Below are positions 6,722 to 15,799 of a stretch of 64,000 bases of DNA, piece by piece; positions within the stretch are counted from its first letter, which is position 1; each line of letters begins with the position of its first letter. The stretch is from Anaerovibrio lipolyticus LB2005 (lineage in GTDB: Bacteria > Bacillota > Negativicutes > Selenomonadales > Selenomonadaceae): the NCBI RefSeq assembly GCF_000621545.1, contig NZ_JHYA01000006.1:1-64000 (forward strand). Reading direction: 5' to 3'. The position numbers were made by a program, and so were the translations under genes. The notes below the pieces were generated by a model. The model saw only the letters and a program-made list of their open reading frames with translations. It searched no databases and had not been told where the DNA came from.

Positions 6722-7849
6722 ATGCTAGAGGGAATTGGGCGTGTCGGTGCATACGTGCAGCAACGAAATTTGAAAACAGCTGCCAAGTACCGCATAAAAA
6801 CAGGACAGAGTCTAATACCCAATAAGACGGAAAAGCTGCAAAGTGCCTTGCAAAAGATTAGCAGTAATCAAAATACCAAGCACAGTGATCCAATAAGAAC
6901 TGCCACGATTAAAACAAAGCTCAAGGGCGGACGCAAGCTTTCGGCTGATGAAATGAGTTACCTGCGGGAAAATGATCCTGATCTTTATCGCAAGGCCAAA
7001 GGGGCTCAACGGGCACGGGAGGAGCTGGAAAGGGATTTATCAAGCTGCCATACCAAGGCTGAGGCTAGGCAGGCTTTGATGCGGGCACAATTAAAGGCAT
7101 CCAGTGAGGCTTTGGCTGAGTTGACGGCAGCCAAGGGTGGTGGAGCCGGTGCGGTTGGTGGTGCATCCTCATTCTCTGGTGGCATGGGGGATGATATATC
7201 CGCAGACATCAATGCAGAAAGTGCTGATGCAATGGCTGGTACGGATGTAAATGCCGCAGCTAATGTTGATGGAGAAAATAACATTGGGGCAGCTATGGTC
7301 AATGCAGCTCCTATAGAAGCATCTGCCACCAATGGAATGACAAATAGTGAGGCAAGCGGTGAAGCTGCCGTGGTGACAGAAGATGTAGCTCAGGCGGAGG
7401 CCACTGATAAACGGGCATCAGAAACTGTGGCTAAAGAGATTATTTCCTCTGTTATGCGGGAAATTAATACCATTATGTCGGAGTTAAATAAGGCCGACGA
7501 TGGGGATAAAGGCGGCAAACAATTATCAGAGGACAATGGTTCGGATGCTGCTTCCATGGGACAGGCTGCATCCTCAAAGGACAGTGCCAAGGATGCTGCT
7601 TCGGAAATTATCGAAAAGCTTCTCTACAAGCTGCGGGCTATCCAAAATGCCTGGGATGAATTTACCCGTAGCAAGGAATACAAGGAGATGCCGGAGGGGT
7701 ATCTTGACGGTGAGGATAAAAAGACTGGGGCATCTGCGGTGCCAAAGGGCTTTACTGGTGACGGGATAATTGATATGATAAGTCAGTACACCTCGTCCTT
7801 TGATGATGGTTTGGCCATTGGCAGCTCCAGTGTGGATATTAGTCAATAA
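6722..7849 (+). CDS. Ala/Asp-rich protein of unknown function
   Basis: A 375-aa protein started at the ATG at 6722 behind AGGGAGGT. A TATAAT lies at 6688-6693. Residues ~1-110 are basic and helical (Lys/Arg rich, with QRAREELERDL). Residues ~140-240 are low complexity (Ala, Gly, Asp, Asn, Ser), and the C-terminal ~130 are mixed helical. There is no signal peptide, TM segment or known motif. The layout of structured head, flexible linker and helical tail recalls scaffold or surface-organelle accessory proteins, but I do not recognise it. It has its own terminator. Confidence 0.7.
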   Translation: MLEGIGRVGAYVQQRNLKTAAKYRIKTGQSLIPNKTEKLQSALQKISSNQNTKHSDPIRTATIKTKLKGGRKLSADEMSYLRENDPDLYRKAKGAQRAREELERDLSSCHTKAEARQALMRAQLKASSEALAELTAAKGGGAGAVGGASSFSGGMGDDISADINAESADAMAGTDVNAAANVDGENNIGAAMVNAAPIEASATNGMTNSEASGEAAVVTEDVAQAEATDKRASETVAKEIISSVMREINTIMSELNKADDGDKGGKQLSEDNGSDAASMGQAASSKDSAKDAASEIIEKLLYKLRAIQNAWDEFTRSKEYKEMPEGYLDGEDKKTGASAVPKGFTGDGIIDMISQYTSSFDDGLAIGSSSVDISQ

Positions 7850-7880
7850 TATGTGAATTATGAAATAAGTTGTTATGTGA

Positions 7881-7911
7881 ATCGGACTGGCCGACGCAGT
7901 CCGATTTTTTT
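7881..7911 (+). terminator. Intrinsic terminator
   Basis: ATCGGACTG (7881-7889) pairs with CAGTCCGAT (7896-7904), followed by TTTTTTT. The next promoter (-10 TATAAT at 7917-7922) starts right behind it. Confidence 0.9.
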
Positions 7912-7943
7912 CTGGGTATAATATTAAAATGGGGATGAAATTT

Positions 7944-9335
7944 ATGAAGGATTTGTTTATCAGATTGCAAAGCATTGGTAAGGCATTGATGCTGCCGATT
8001 GCAGTATTGCCGGCAGCTGCCCTACTTTTACGCTTGGGGGCACCGGATGTATTGGACATACCATTTATAACCAAGGCCGGTGGGGCTGTTTTTGATAATT
8101 TGGCCCTTATTTTTTCTATCGGTATTGGCGTAGGCCTGGCTAAGGATAGCAATGGAGCGGCTGGCTTAGCCGGTGCTATTGGGTATCTCATCCTGACCTC
8201 GGCATTAAAAACCATAGATGAAACCTTAAACATGAGTGTATTGGCTGGTATTGTAAGCGGTATTGAGGCGGGAGTTATTTATAATCGCTATCACAAGGTT
8301 AAGCTGCCAGAGTATTTGGGCTTTTTCGGCGGACGTCGTTTTGTGCTGATTGTGACTGCATTGGTATCTATTATTTTGGCGGCAATATTTGGCGTCATTT
8401 GGGGTCCTTGTCAGGCCTTTATTCATTCTGTTGGTGAATGGATAATTGGGGCAGGTGCACTGGGAACCTTTGTATATGGCGTGCTAAACCGATTGCTTAT
8501 TCCTGTAGGCCTTCATCATATTCTTAACAGCTTTATTTGGTTTGTCTTTGGTGAATATACCAATCCGGTGACCGGAGCGGTGGTTACTGGTGATTTAAAC
8601 CGTTTCTTTGCCGGTGATCCGTCTGCGGGTATGTTTATGGCGGGCTTCTTCCCTATGATGATGTTTGGTATGCCCGCAGTGGCATTAGCCATGTATCATG
8701 CGGCCAAGTCAGAAAACAGGGCGAAAATCGGTGGTGTACTGGCTTCAGTTGCCTTTACGTCATTTCTTACAGGTATTACTGAGCCCATCGAATTTATGTT
8801 TATGTTCCTGGCACCGGCCCTTTATGTGGTTCATGCCGTGCTTACGGGATTATCCTTGGCTGTAACCTACTCTTTGGGCGTTTTGGATGGATTTGGCTTT
8901 TCAGCGGGCTTCATCGACTATGTAATAGATTGGGGACTGGCAACTAAGCCGGAGCTGATCATTATAATTGGTGCGGTGGTATTTGCCTTGTATTATGGAA
9001 TTTTCAGCTGGGCTATCCGATATTTTGACATTCCAACCATTGGGCGATATGATGAGGATATGCCTGCTGATGATGCGCCTGCCAATATGAGTGATGTATC
9101 ACAGCTTATATTGCAGGGGTTAGGCGGTAACAGTAATCTGACGGAAATCGCTAATTGTGCCACAAGGCTGCGTTGCACAGTACGGGATTTATCCTTGGTG
9201 GATAACGAAGGCTTGAAACGAATTAAGGAAGTGCGTGGCGTACTGGTAGCAGGAAATGCGGTTCAGGTTGTTGTGGGCTTAAAGGCGGAGCAGATTGCCG
9301 ATGAAATTTTGGCAATCAGAGGTAGCAAAGGTTAA
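7944..9335 (+). CDS. nagE: PTS EIICB, N-acetylglucosamine/glucose type
   Basis: A 463-aa membrane permease fused to a cytoplasmic EIIB domain. EIIC spans residues ~1-375, with the family signatures MLPIAVLPAAALLLRLG, GVGLAKDSNGAAGLAG, PVGLHHILNSFIWF and GITEPIEFMFMF. EIIB is C-terminal, with the phosphorylated Cys in NCATRLRC. There is no EIIA domain, so phosphate must come from a separate EIIA. The fit is best to NagE (GlcNAc uptake), though glucose or glucosamine cannot be excluded. The start at 7944 follows GGGGATG. The ATG at 7929 has no site. Confidence 0.85.
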   Translation: MKDLFIRLQSIGKALMLPIAVLPAAALLLRLGAPDVLDIPFITKAGGAVFDNLALIFSIGIGVGLAKDSNGAAGLAGAIGYLILTSALKTIDETLNMSVLAGIVSGIEAGVIYNRYHKVKLPEYLGFFGGRRFVLIVTALVSIILAAIFGVIWGPCQAFIHSVGEWIIGAGALGTFVYGVLNRLLIPVGLHHILNSFIWFVFGEYTNPVTGAVVTGDLNRFFAGDPSAGMFMAGFFPMMMFGMPAVALAMYHAAKSENRAKIGGVLASVAFTSFLTGITEPIEFMFMFLAPALYVVHAVLTGLSLAVTYSLGVLDGFGFSAGFIDYVIDWGLATKPELIIIIGAVVFALYYGIFSWAIRYFDIPTIGRYDEDMPADDAPANMSDVSQLILQGLGGNSNLTEIANCATRLRCTVRDLSLVDNEGLKRIKEVRGVLVAGNAVQVVVGLKAEQIADEILAIRGSKG

Positions 9336-9353
9336 TTAGTTGGAGGCTTATAA

Positions 9354-9641
9354 ATGTTAATTGGTCATTTGGGGGCGCTGTTGTCCTTTATTACGTTTTT
9401 TATATCCGTAATGGCATATTCCTATAGCAATGACGCAGATGAAATAACCTCATTTGAGAAAAAATGTCTGGGCGTGCTTTTGGGTTGCACCATAATCAAC
9501 ATCATTGCGTTGGCCCTGAAGGATTATTCCGTGCTTTATTATTCGGACTATCTGCAATTTTTGGCCAGCTTCGGGGTATTTGCAATGTTTATTGGCTTGT
9601 GCCGGGTATTTTACAAATTAAAAAAAGCCAGCGTCGGATAA
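9354..9641 (+). CDS. Small three-helix membrane protein
   Basis: A 95-aa protein with three hydrophobic stretches (residues ~3-22, 40-58, 64-84) separated by a short acidic loop (NDADEITSFEKK). TGGAGG precedes the ATG. It begins 18 bp after the PTS gene and is probably co-transcribed. Family unknown. Confidence 0.65.
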   Translation: MLIGHLGALLSFITFFISVMAYSYSNDADEITSFEKKCLGVLLGCTIINIIALALKDYSVLYYSDYLQFLASFGVFAMFIGLCRVFYKLKKASVG

Positions 9642-9692
9642 GATAAATGGAAGCATTGTCTGGTGTAGAACAAAAAATTTTGGAGGACTTTT

Positions 9693-10598
9693 ATGCTTGA
9701 TGTTTCCCCGGGAAAAAAGGGGGCAATCCTTGCCATTACTGGCTCAATTCTGTGGGGCATAATGGGGGTAACCTGTCAGTATCTTGTACAAAACAAGGGA
9801 CTGCCTGCCATGTGGGTGGTGACAATCCGCATGTTTTTTGCGGGTATTGTTCTTTTAGGCGCAGATTATTTTATATACAAAAAGAACTTCTTTGCACCTT
9901 GGAAGGGCAGGAAAAATATTATTCAGATGCTGATATTCAGCTTCATCACCTTAATGTGGGTGCAGTATGTTTATCTGTCTGCGGTGAGGCACATGAATGC
10001 TGCCATGGCCACTGTATTTGTAAGTCTGGCACCAATTGCCACTATTTTATGGATGTCCCTGCGCAGTAAGTCTGTACCGAAATTTTACGAAATACTATGC
10101 TGTATTTCTGCCGTTACGGGAGCGGTGGTGATGGCAACCCATGGAGATATGACAACCCTGTCCGTATCTGAGGAGGGAATTATCTACGGGATAATGCTTC
10201 CTATATTTGGCGTAATATACACTGTACAGCCTGGCTATCTTATGAAGAATTTTCGGCCGTCAAATGTGACGGGCTGGGGACTTTTGCTGACTGGTTCCGT
10301 GCTGTTGCCAATAGTTCAGCCATGGACCATTACGGAAACTGTGGAACTGGATACGTTTACCATTTTAAATGTGGTTTACACCGTTCTTTTTGGTACGGCA
10401 ATAGCCTTTTGGACATTTCTGGCCAGTCTGCAATACATTAAGCCTCAGATAGCTGCCATCTATGAGCTGGTGGAGCCTGTCAGCGCAATTTTGCTGTCAG
10501 TATGGCTGTTGGATGTTCTTTATCAAATGCCGGAATTTTTGGGGACAATGATGATTTTGTGTCCGGTACTGTACTTGTCCCTTGTGCATAAAAAATAG
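9693..10598 (+). CDS. DMT-superfamily (EamA) transporter
   Basis: A 301-aa protein with ten predicted helices in two five-helix EamA repeats, each with the usual pattern: SILWGIMGVTCQ near the start of repeat 1, and a repeat 2 ending in ELVEPVSAILLSVWLL, the EamA hallmark. Such proteins export metabolites or amino acids. Substrate unknown. TGGAGGA precedes the ATG, and a terminator follows. Confidence 0.8.
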   Translation: MLDVSPGKKGAILAITGSILWGIMGVTCQYLVQNKGLPAMWVVTIRMFFAGIVLLGADYFIYKKNFFAPWKGRKNIIQMLIFSFITLMWVQYVYLSAVRHMNAAMATVFVSLAPIATILWMSLRSKSVPKFYEILCCISAVTGAVVMATHGDMTTLSVSEEGIIYGIMLPIFGVIYTVQPGYLMKNFRPSNVTGWGLLLTGSVLLPIVQPWTITETVELDTFTILNVVYTVLFGTAIAFWTFLASLQYIKPQIAAIYELVEPVSAILLSVWLLDVLYQMPEFLGTMMILCPVLYLSLVHKK

Positions 10599-10618
10599 AA
10601 AATCACATAATAATATGA

Positions 10619-10660
10619 GCCTGTCATTCACCTGGTTAGGTGGATAGACAGGCTTTTTTG
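10619..10660 (+). terminator. Intrinsic terminator after the EamA gene
   Basis: GCCTGTC (10619-10625) pairs with GACAGGC (10647-10653), with an inner CACCT/AGGTG helix, followed by TTTTTT. Confidence 0.85.
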
Positions 10661-10685
10661 TTGAATACACCATAAAAGATGCTTT

Positions 10686-12068
10686 TTAAAGGTTTGCGGC
10701 CATCTTTATATATTGTTCTTTTACATCGCTTTCATGAATAAATACATATACAATATCACCGTGGAACTTGTTGGCAATACGGCGACCTGAGCAATCCACA
10801 GTTATTTCCTTGCCTTGTTTATTTATGATACGGAACTTTACAAAACCATCCTGATATTCCTTTGAACCATCAGTATTTTTAAGAATACGATACTGATCAT
10901 ATACAGAACGGAGCACATGCTTTAAATCATCGTGATGAATCAAATTGATAAAGCTACCCTCAGAATACAATATCAAGTCCTGCATATTATCGCATCCAAA
11001 TAATTTTATGGCATCATCATTGGCAAAGAGAATATGGCCGTTGGTATCAACTTTGTATACAATGAATGCTCCCGGCAGCCCCTTAACAAGGTCGCCAATA
11101 TTGAAGCCCAGCTGCTCACGGTTTCCTTCCTCAAGACCTTCATAATAAAATTGATAGCCGTCCTTATGGTTCATTTTCACAGCATATAGGGCAGCATCGG
11201 CCATTTCCCGAAGTCTTTTGTAATCATTGGTCTGAACAGGATATTCCGCTGCTCCCATAGACATGGAAAATTCGTGATGTTCATTGTTGGCTTCAAAATA
11301 AGTTCGTTCATTTACAAAGGATTTAAAGAATGGGCGGATTTCCTCCAGGGAAGTATTGGTAAAGAATACAGTGAATTCATCACCACCATTGCGGGCGAGG
11401 AAACAAGGCTTTGGACACTTTTCCCGTAGAATATCAGCTACCTTTATTAATACCTCATCACCTACAATATGTCCAAATACATCATTTATGAGCTTAAAAT
11501 TATCAATGTCCAAGGTCATCAGAACACAGCTGGCGGCAGGGCACATTTTAAGGAAATCCATAATAGAATGTTCCATACCGGCCTGGTTTAAAAGTCCGGT
11601 TAAAGGATCACGAATAGCCTGAGCCTCTTTCCTCAGAGCTTGCTCCTCGGCTTTTCTGATCTGTTCGAGCATGATGCGTTCCCGACGTATCTGTTCGTTA
11701 ATATCTTCCACCATGAATATAGCTTTCTTTGAGGGCTTTTTTTCACATTTGTCACAACGAATGAAGGTGGCTTCACACCAGCCAGTTGCATTGGAAAAGA
11801 AGGAACATCTGATGATATTCTGTTCCTTCAACCGTTCTTCCAAAGTGGAAAGATCAGTGAATTCATTGATAATTTTTTTGGATTCACCTTGGGTCAAATG
11901 GTTCATTACATTGTTCAGAGCCTTTTGGGCACTTGCTTCACCCGCAGAAAATTTATCAATAGCTTCAATGGATTTTACAGCTTCATAACGGTCATTTTTT
12001 ATATCAATAACGTGTATCGATATATATTTTTGGGATATTGTACTTAATATAGCTTCAATGTTTGCCAT
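10686..12068 (-). CDS. Diguanylate cyclase with C-terminal PAS domain
   Basis: A 460-aa cytoplasmic protein. Residues ~1-125 form a PAS-like sensor with two Cys pairs (GWC, RCDKCEKK), perhaps metal-binding. A linker coiled coil lies at ~125-155. The GGDEF domain spans ~155-315, with intact GGDEF and DPLTGLLN, FKLINDVFGH and LDIDNFK. No RxxD inhibitory site is seen upstream of GGDEF. A second PAS domain follows at ~330-455, an uncommon order. It should make cyclic di-GMP in response to an unknown cue. Confidence 0.85.
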   Translation of the reverse strand: MANIEAILSTISQKYISIHVIDIKNDRYEAVKSIEAIDKFSAGEASAQKALNNVMNHLTQGESKKIINEFTDLSTLEERLKEQNIIRCSFFSNATGWCEATFIRCDKCEKKPSKKAIFMVEDINEQIRRERIMLEQIRKAEEQALRKEAQAIRDPLTGLLNQAGMEHSIMDFLKMCPAASCVLMTLDIDNFKLINDVFGHIVGDEVLIKVADILREKCPKPCFLARNGGDEFTVFFTNTSLEEIRPFFKSFVNERTYFEANNEHHEFSMSMGAAEYPVQTNDYKRLREMADAALYAVKMNHKDGYQFYYEGLEEGNREQLGFNIGDLVKGLPGAFIVYKVDTNGHILFANDDAIKLFGCDNMQDLILYSEGSFINLIHHDDLKHVLRSVYDQYRILKNTDGSKEYQDGFVKFRIINKQGKEITVDCSGRRIANKFHGDIVYVFIHESDVKEQYIKMAANL

Positions 12069-12150
12069 ATATCATCTGTCCTTCAAAACATGCATAAATA
12101 AACAGAATTATTGAATTATACGTGGAAAATTTTAGCATAAATTGTAGTTA

Positions 12151-12190
12151 ATAGGCAATAACTTTATAGGCAATAACTTTATAGGTATTA
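12151..12190. repeat. 15-bp tandem repeat, 2.5 copies
   Basis: The unit ATAGGCAATAACTTT occurs perfectly at 12151-12165 and 12166-12180, followed by a partial ATAGGTATTA. Confidence 0.85.
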
Positions 12191-12254
12191 TGATATATTA
12201 ATTTCAAAAAAAGCATATATTGCAAATAACATGAATATAAACTAATAATGATAC

Positions 12255-12310
12255 CAAAAAATCCTATAACGTATGCAAGAGTAATTGCAATAGTTATAGG
12301 ACTTTTGTTT
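12255..12310 (-). terminator. Bidirectional terminator
   Basis: TCCTATAAC (12262-12270) pairs with GTTATAGGA (12293-12301). Six T follow on the minus strand, ending the acyltransferase transcript, and CTTTTGTTTTT follows on the plus strand. Confidence 0.75.
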
Positions 12311-12344
12311 TTAAGCTGCCCTAATTGGCAGTGATATTAATAAA

Positions 12345-13526
12345 TTATTTGGATGATGCTAATATAGGATTGTTTTCAGGAGAAGTAACCTTTGCCTTTT
12401 TGCTGCCGGCAAACAATGAAGAATTAAGCAGCAGCTTGCCGCAGATAAAGGTTATTGGCCAAGTAATGATGACGGCAATAATGAATTTATAGAAGGCATG
12501 AATATTCATATTCATCATATACAGAGATGGCCAGAAGATAAAAATTGTATGGCAGAAATACATGGTGTATGAGGTAGACGCCAGATTTCCCAGGGTATTG
12601 TTGGTGAAATTACAGAAGCGGTAGAATATGCCTAACAGGGCAAAGACACTGGAAGTAAGCAACATGGCATGACTAATGGAAATATAAAAGAGAAATTCCA
12701 ATGGACTGCTTACTATAGCTGGGCTGTGAATGAAGGACCAGTCAATGAAGGCAGCGGAGATGATAAACAATGGAGTCCACTTGGCGGCAGAAGGAACATA
12801 ACAGCCTTCCTCAAACCAGTGGCGGCGCCAAGCGTGAATACCGAGGAAGAAGTAAAGTACATACAATAAGACACGGCTAACCTGAACCTTAAGAATATAG
12901 AAAAAATTTACCCACAGATATTCGTCACCGGTAATCATATCAATGACCATGCCATTTATAAAAGTAAATACGGTAAGTCCCAGGAATAACCAAATTTTTG
13001 GGGAACTAGGAGCCTTTTGCTGAGCATACGATGGACGAATTTTAACAATGAAATAAGCAATAGCATAGAGCAGCAGCAACATTCCAAGATACCAGAATGG
13101 AACCTGATTAAAGAATTCGCCGGCACCGCCAGTAGCTGCATCATACCAGTAATATTTTGTAAGAGCCGTCCAAATGTCATTGCAGAGACCACGGCTATAT
13201 GGCATGATAATGCTGGTAAGTGGAGCAATAATCAATATGCCGATGAGCCATGGTATACCTATACGGGTCCACTTTGGCATCCAGAAATCCTTGCCAGTTT
13301 TCTTGGCCAGTGAGCGGATGGCAAAATATCCTGATATAAAAAACATTATTGGCATAATAACCATGTCGGTAATCATAACAAAATAATTTAAGCCGACGCT
13401 CGGCTGGGGATCAAGGACATACCACCAGGGAAGTGGCATAACAATATAGCATAAAGCTATGTGTAGCAAAATCATCCAATTGACCACGAAGGCTTTTAGA
13501 TTATCCAAGAAAAATAAACGTTGCAT
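12345..13526 (-). CDS. Acyltransferase family 3 membrane protein
   Basis: A 393-aa integral membrane protein with about ten helices. The N-terminal RLFFLDNLKAFVVNWMILLH carries the acyltransferase-3 signature (R..xLDxLR with a downstream membrane His), and FFISGYFA matches the family. Members transfer acetyl or succinyl groups to glycans, lipids or antibiotics. Substrate unknown. AAGGAG precedes the ATG. It lies behind a MarR gene in the same direction, with a shared palindrome in the gap, suggesting MarR control. Confidence 0.75.
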   Translation of the reverse strand: MQRLFFLDNLKAFVVNWMILLHIALCYIVMPLPWWYVLDPQPSVGLNYFVMITDMVIMPIMFFISGYFAIRSLAKKTGKDFWMPKWTRIGIPWLIGILIIAPLTSIIMPYSRGLCNDIWTALTKYYWYDAATGGAGEFFNQVPFWYLGMLLLLYAIAYFIVKIRPSYAQQKAPSSPKIWLFLGLTVFTFINGMVIDMITGDEYLWVNFFYILKVQVSRVLLYVLYFFLGIHAWRRHWFEEGCYVPSAAKWTPLFIISAAFIDWSFIHSPAIVSSPLEFLFYISISHAMLLTSSVFALLGIFYRFCNFTNNTLGNLASTSYTMYFCHTIFIFWPSLYMMNMNIHAFYKFIIAVIITWPITFICGKLLLNSSLFAGSKKAKVTSPENNPILASSK

Positions 13527-13562
13527 AAATAAAGCTCCTTTTTAAATAATGTGTTGATTTGT

Positions 13563-13590
13563 GGTATTTGGTGCATATACATCAAATACC
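13563..13590. promoter_or_regulatory. Perfect palindrome, candidate MarR operator
   Basis: GGTATTTG and CAAATACC form 8-bp inverted arms around TGCATATACA. No T-run follows on either strand, so it is not a good terminator. It lies just upstream of the acyltransferase. The central TGTATATGCA (minus strand) recurs at 14054-14063, upstream of the MarR gene. Confidence 0.45.
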
Positions 13591-13598
13591 TTATAGAA

Positions 13599-14027
13599 TT
13601 AATCATCCTCTAATCGCTTTAATAATTCCAGAGTTGAGTCGAATTTTTCCAGCTCCTCTTTGGTGAATAGCTTTGCAAAATCCTCCTGAGCCTTATTCCA
13701 GGATTTTGATGACTCGTTAAATACTTCTTCACCGCGTTCCGTAAGCCAGATACTGCTGTTGCGTTGACCTTCAGCTTTGCGGTCTTCCAGCAATCCTTTT
13801 TTCAGTAAGGGCTGAATGGAGCGGTTAATAGTGGATCTGTCCAAATTCATCATATCGCCCAATTCGCTTAGGGAGCTGCCACCGTTGTATTTTATTATGA
13901 AAAGCAGAGTGAACTGCCTGCCGGTGATACCACAATCCATCATTCTTTTGTTATAAAATTTTCTGCTGAGCATCTCAGCCCAACGGAGCTTAAGATAATA
14001 GCAGGGAATGTCCTTAAAAGATAACAT
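13599..14027 (-). CDS. MarR-family transcriptional regulator
   Basis: A 142-aa winged-helix protein. The wHTH runs through ITGRQFTLLFIIKYN, LSELGDMMNLDRSTINRSI (recognition helix) and LLEDRKAEGQRNSSIWLTERG (wing). GGGAGG precedes the ATG. It is divergent from the hydrolase at 14176 and upstream of the acyltransferase. It probably represses one or both, perhaps through the TGTATATGCA motif. Confidence 0.85.
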   Translation of the reverse strand: MLSFKDIPCYYLKLRWAEMLSRKFYNKRMMDCGITGRQFTLLFIIKYNGGSSLSELGDMMNLDRSTINRSIQPLLKKGLLEDRKAEGQRNSSIWLTERGEEVFNESSKSWNKAQEDFAKLFTKEELEKFDSTLELLKRLEDD

Positions 14028-14053
14028 CCAGTTTTCCTCCCTTCGACTTTTGT

Positions 14054-14063
14054 TGTATATGCA
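14054..14063 (+). promoter_or_regulatory. Second TGTATATGCA motif
   Basis: The same 10-mer as the centre of the palindrome at 13563-13590, here in the divergent MarR/hydrolase intergenic region about 26 bp before the MarR start. It is a plausible autoregulatory site. Confidence 0.4.
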
Positions 14064-14175
14064 TCATTTTAGATGACAAACGTTTTTTTTGCAACTAATT
14101 TTTTAGTTTATGAATTAAGTCGTTTCGCGGTATAATTTTATGCAGATGTATTATTGTTGAGGGGGAGTATATATT

Positions 14176-14700
14176 ATGTCAAGTAAATGTATTGTTATCG
14201 TGGATATGCAGAATGATTTTATTGATGGGGCATTGGGAACCAAAGAGGCACAGGAGATGCTGCCTAAGATGGTGGAAAAGCTGGGGAATGTACAGGATGC
14301 AGACCTGATTTTTACCCAGGATACCCATCATAAGGATTATCTTTCCACCCAGGAGGGGAAGAACCTTCCTGTTGAGCACTGTATTGAAGGTGAAAAGGGA
14401 TGGGAGATATGTTCAGCCTTGCAGCCATATATTGATAAGGCAAAGGCTGTAATAAAAAAGCCGGCATTCGGTTCCATGGAGCTGCCATCATTGGTGAAGG
14501 AATATGATGAGGTTGAATTAGTGGGGCTTTGCACAGATATATGCGTTATTTCCAATGCCATGATATTGAAGGCCGCCAGTCCGGAACAGAAAATTGCCGT
14601 GGATGCCTCCTGCTGTGCGGGAGTTACCCCGGAAAGCCACGAGGGAGCATTAAAGGCCATGAAAATGTGCCAGATAGAGATACGTAATATTGAACTGTAA
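14176..14700 (+). CDS. Isochorismatase-family cysteine hydrolase (nicotinamidase-like)
   Basis: A 174-aa protein with the catalytic triad of the family: Asp in VDMQNDFIDG, Lys in AVIKKPAFGS and Cys in LVGLCTDICV. The length and TQDTHHKDY (metal-binding His pair region) fit nicotinamidase-type amidohydrolases, which convert nicotinamide to nicotinate, but the substrate is not certain. GAGGGGGAG precedes the ATG. Confidence 0.75.
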   Translation: MSSKCIVIVDMQNDFIDGALGTKEAQEMLPKMVEKLGNVQDADLIFTQDTHHKDYLSTQEGKNLPVEHCIEGEKGWEICSALQPYIDKAKAVIKKPAFGSMELPSLVKEYDEVELVGLCTDICVISNAMILKAASPEQKIAVDASCCAGVTPESHEGALKAMKMCQIEIRNIEL

Positions 14701-14819
14701 AATCAAAGCTCTATGAATAATTAATAAAAGTTCTATGAAAAATGCAAGAGATGCTGCAAAAGTAATAGATAAAATATACAGCGTCAGACGTCGGTATAAT
14801 TGAATAGGAGGCCTGTAGT

Positions 14820-15773
14820 ATGAGAAAGATTATTTCGGCAACAATAGTATGGGCGATGATGTTTCTTGTCCTTTTTCTGAACATAACGGCAGAAGCCGCT
14901 GGAAATAAGCCATTAGTCGGTGTAGCATGGCGGGGGGATACATCGGAAACCTTTGAGGCAGCTTGTAAGGCCATTGAAGCTGCGGGTGGCACCCCCGTTG
15001 TTTTGGATCAGGTTCGTTCGGCGGATTTGGAATATACGGCAGATGGGAAAATAATCGGCTACAAGGATGAAAATGGTGCTCTGACATTGGAGGGCGGAAA
15101 GCTGGTAAGGTGCAATACTTGGCAAAATTCCAATGTACAAATGGCCATAGGAAAACTAGGGGCCGTTGTTTTTCCCGGTGGCCAGGACATCAGTCCATCA
15201 TTGTATTATACGCCGCAGCCTGTTCTTAGCAAGGAGGGCTTTAACGCTGAGCGTGATGTGTCGGATTATCTGCTGATGTCTTACTGTCTGGAAAAGGATA
15301 TTCCGATTCTCGCTATTTGTCGAGGGATGCAGATGCTCGCCGTTGTTTCTGGAGCCGATCTTATACAGGATATACCCGACTATATGGCGGGTCTTGGAAA
15401 AAATTATAAATATGAGCATCGCAATGAACCAAATGAGCAGGGCTATAGGGATTTTGCCTTTCATGATGTCATTGTGACGGAAAAGAATTCGGTACTTGCG
15501 CAGCTCACCAAGAGAAATATTATTTCAAATGTGCCAAGCTGGCATCATCAGGCGGTAAAAAGTATAGATGGGACCCGCCTGAAAACAACCGGTATTTCTA
15601 AAACAAACGGAACAGATATTATCGAGGCCGTTGAAAGACCGGATAAAACATTCGTTTTAGGGTTGCAGTACCATCCGGAAATTGCCGTGGTCCGCCACTT
15701 GGATGAAAATTCCATTGTGTATTTCAAGGCCATTGTCAATTTGGCAAAAGAAAATTCCTCCGAAGTAATTTAA
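14820..15773 (+). CDS. Exported class I glutamine amidotransferase-fold hydrolase (peptidase C26)
   Basis: A 317-aa protein. Residues ~1-26 are a signal peptide (WAMMFLVLFLNITAEAA), which is unusual because C26 gamma-glutamyl hydrolases such as PuuD are normally cytoplasmic. The catalytic Cys is in AICRGMQM (oxyanion/nucleophile elbow) and His-Glu is in GLQYHPE. VVFPGGQDISPSLY is the usual substrate-loop motif. It likely cleaves gamma-glutamyl bonds outside the cytoplasm, and the target is unknown. AGGAGG precedes the ATG. Confidence 0.75.
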   Translation: MRKIISATIVWAMMFLVLFLNITAEAAGNKPLVGVAWRGDTSETFEAACKAIEAAGGTPVVLDQVRSADLEYTADGKIIGYKDENGALTLEGGKLVRCNTWQNSNVQMAIGKLGAVVFPGGQDISPSLYYTPQPVLSKEGFNAERDVSDYLLMSYCLEKDIPILAICRGMQMLAVVSGADLIQDIPDYMAGLGKNYKYEHRNEPNEQGYRDFAFHDVIVTEKNSVLAQLTKRNIISNVPSWHHQAVKSIDGTRLKTTGISKTNGTDIIEAVERPDKTFVLGLQYHPEIAVVRHLDENSIVYFKAIVNLAKENSSEVI

Positions 15774-15799
15774 TAAATTCCGTGAGGTGACGTGAGATT

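Larger units (their letters stand above)
12069..12344. other. AT-rich intergenic stretch with repeat and terminator
   Basis: Holds a 15-bp tandem repeat (12151-12190) and a bidirectional terminator (12255-12310). No coding sequence is seen. Confidence 0.6.
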
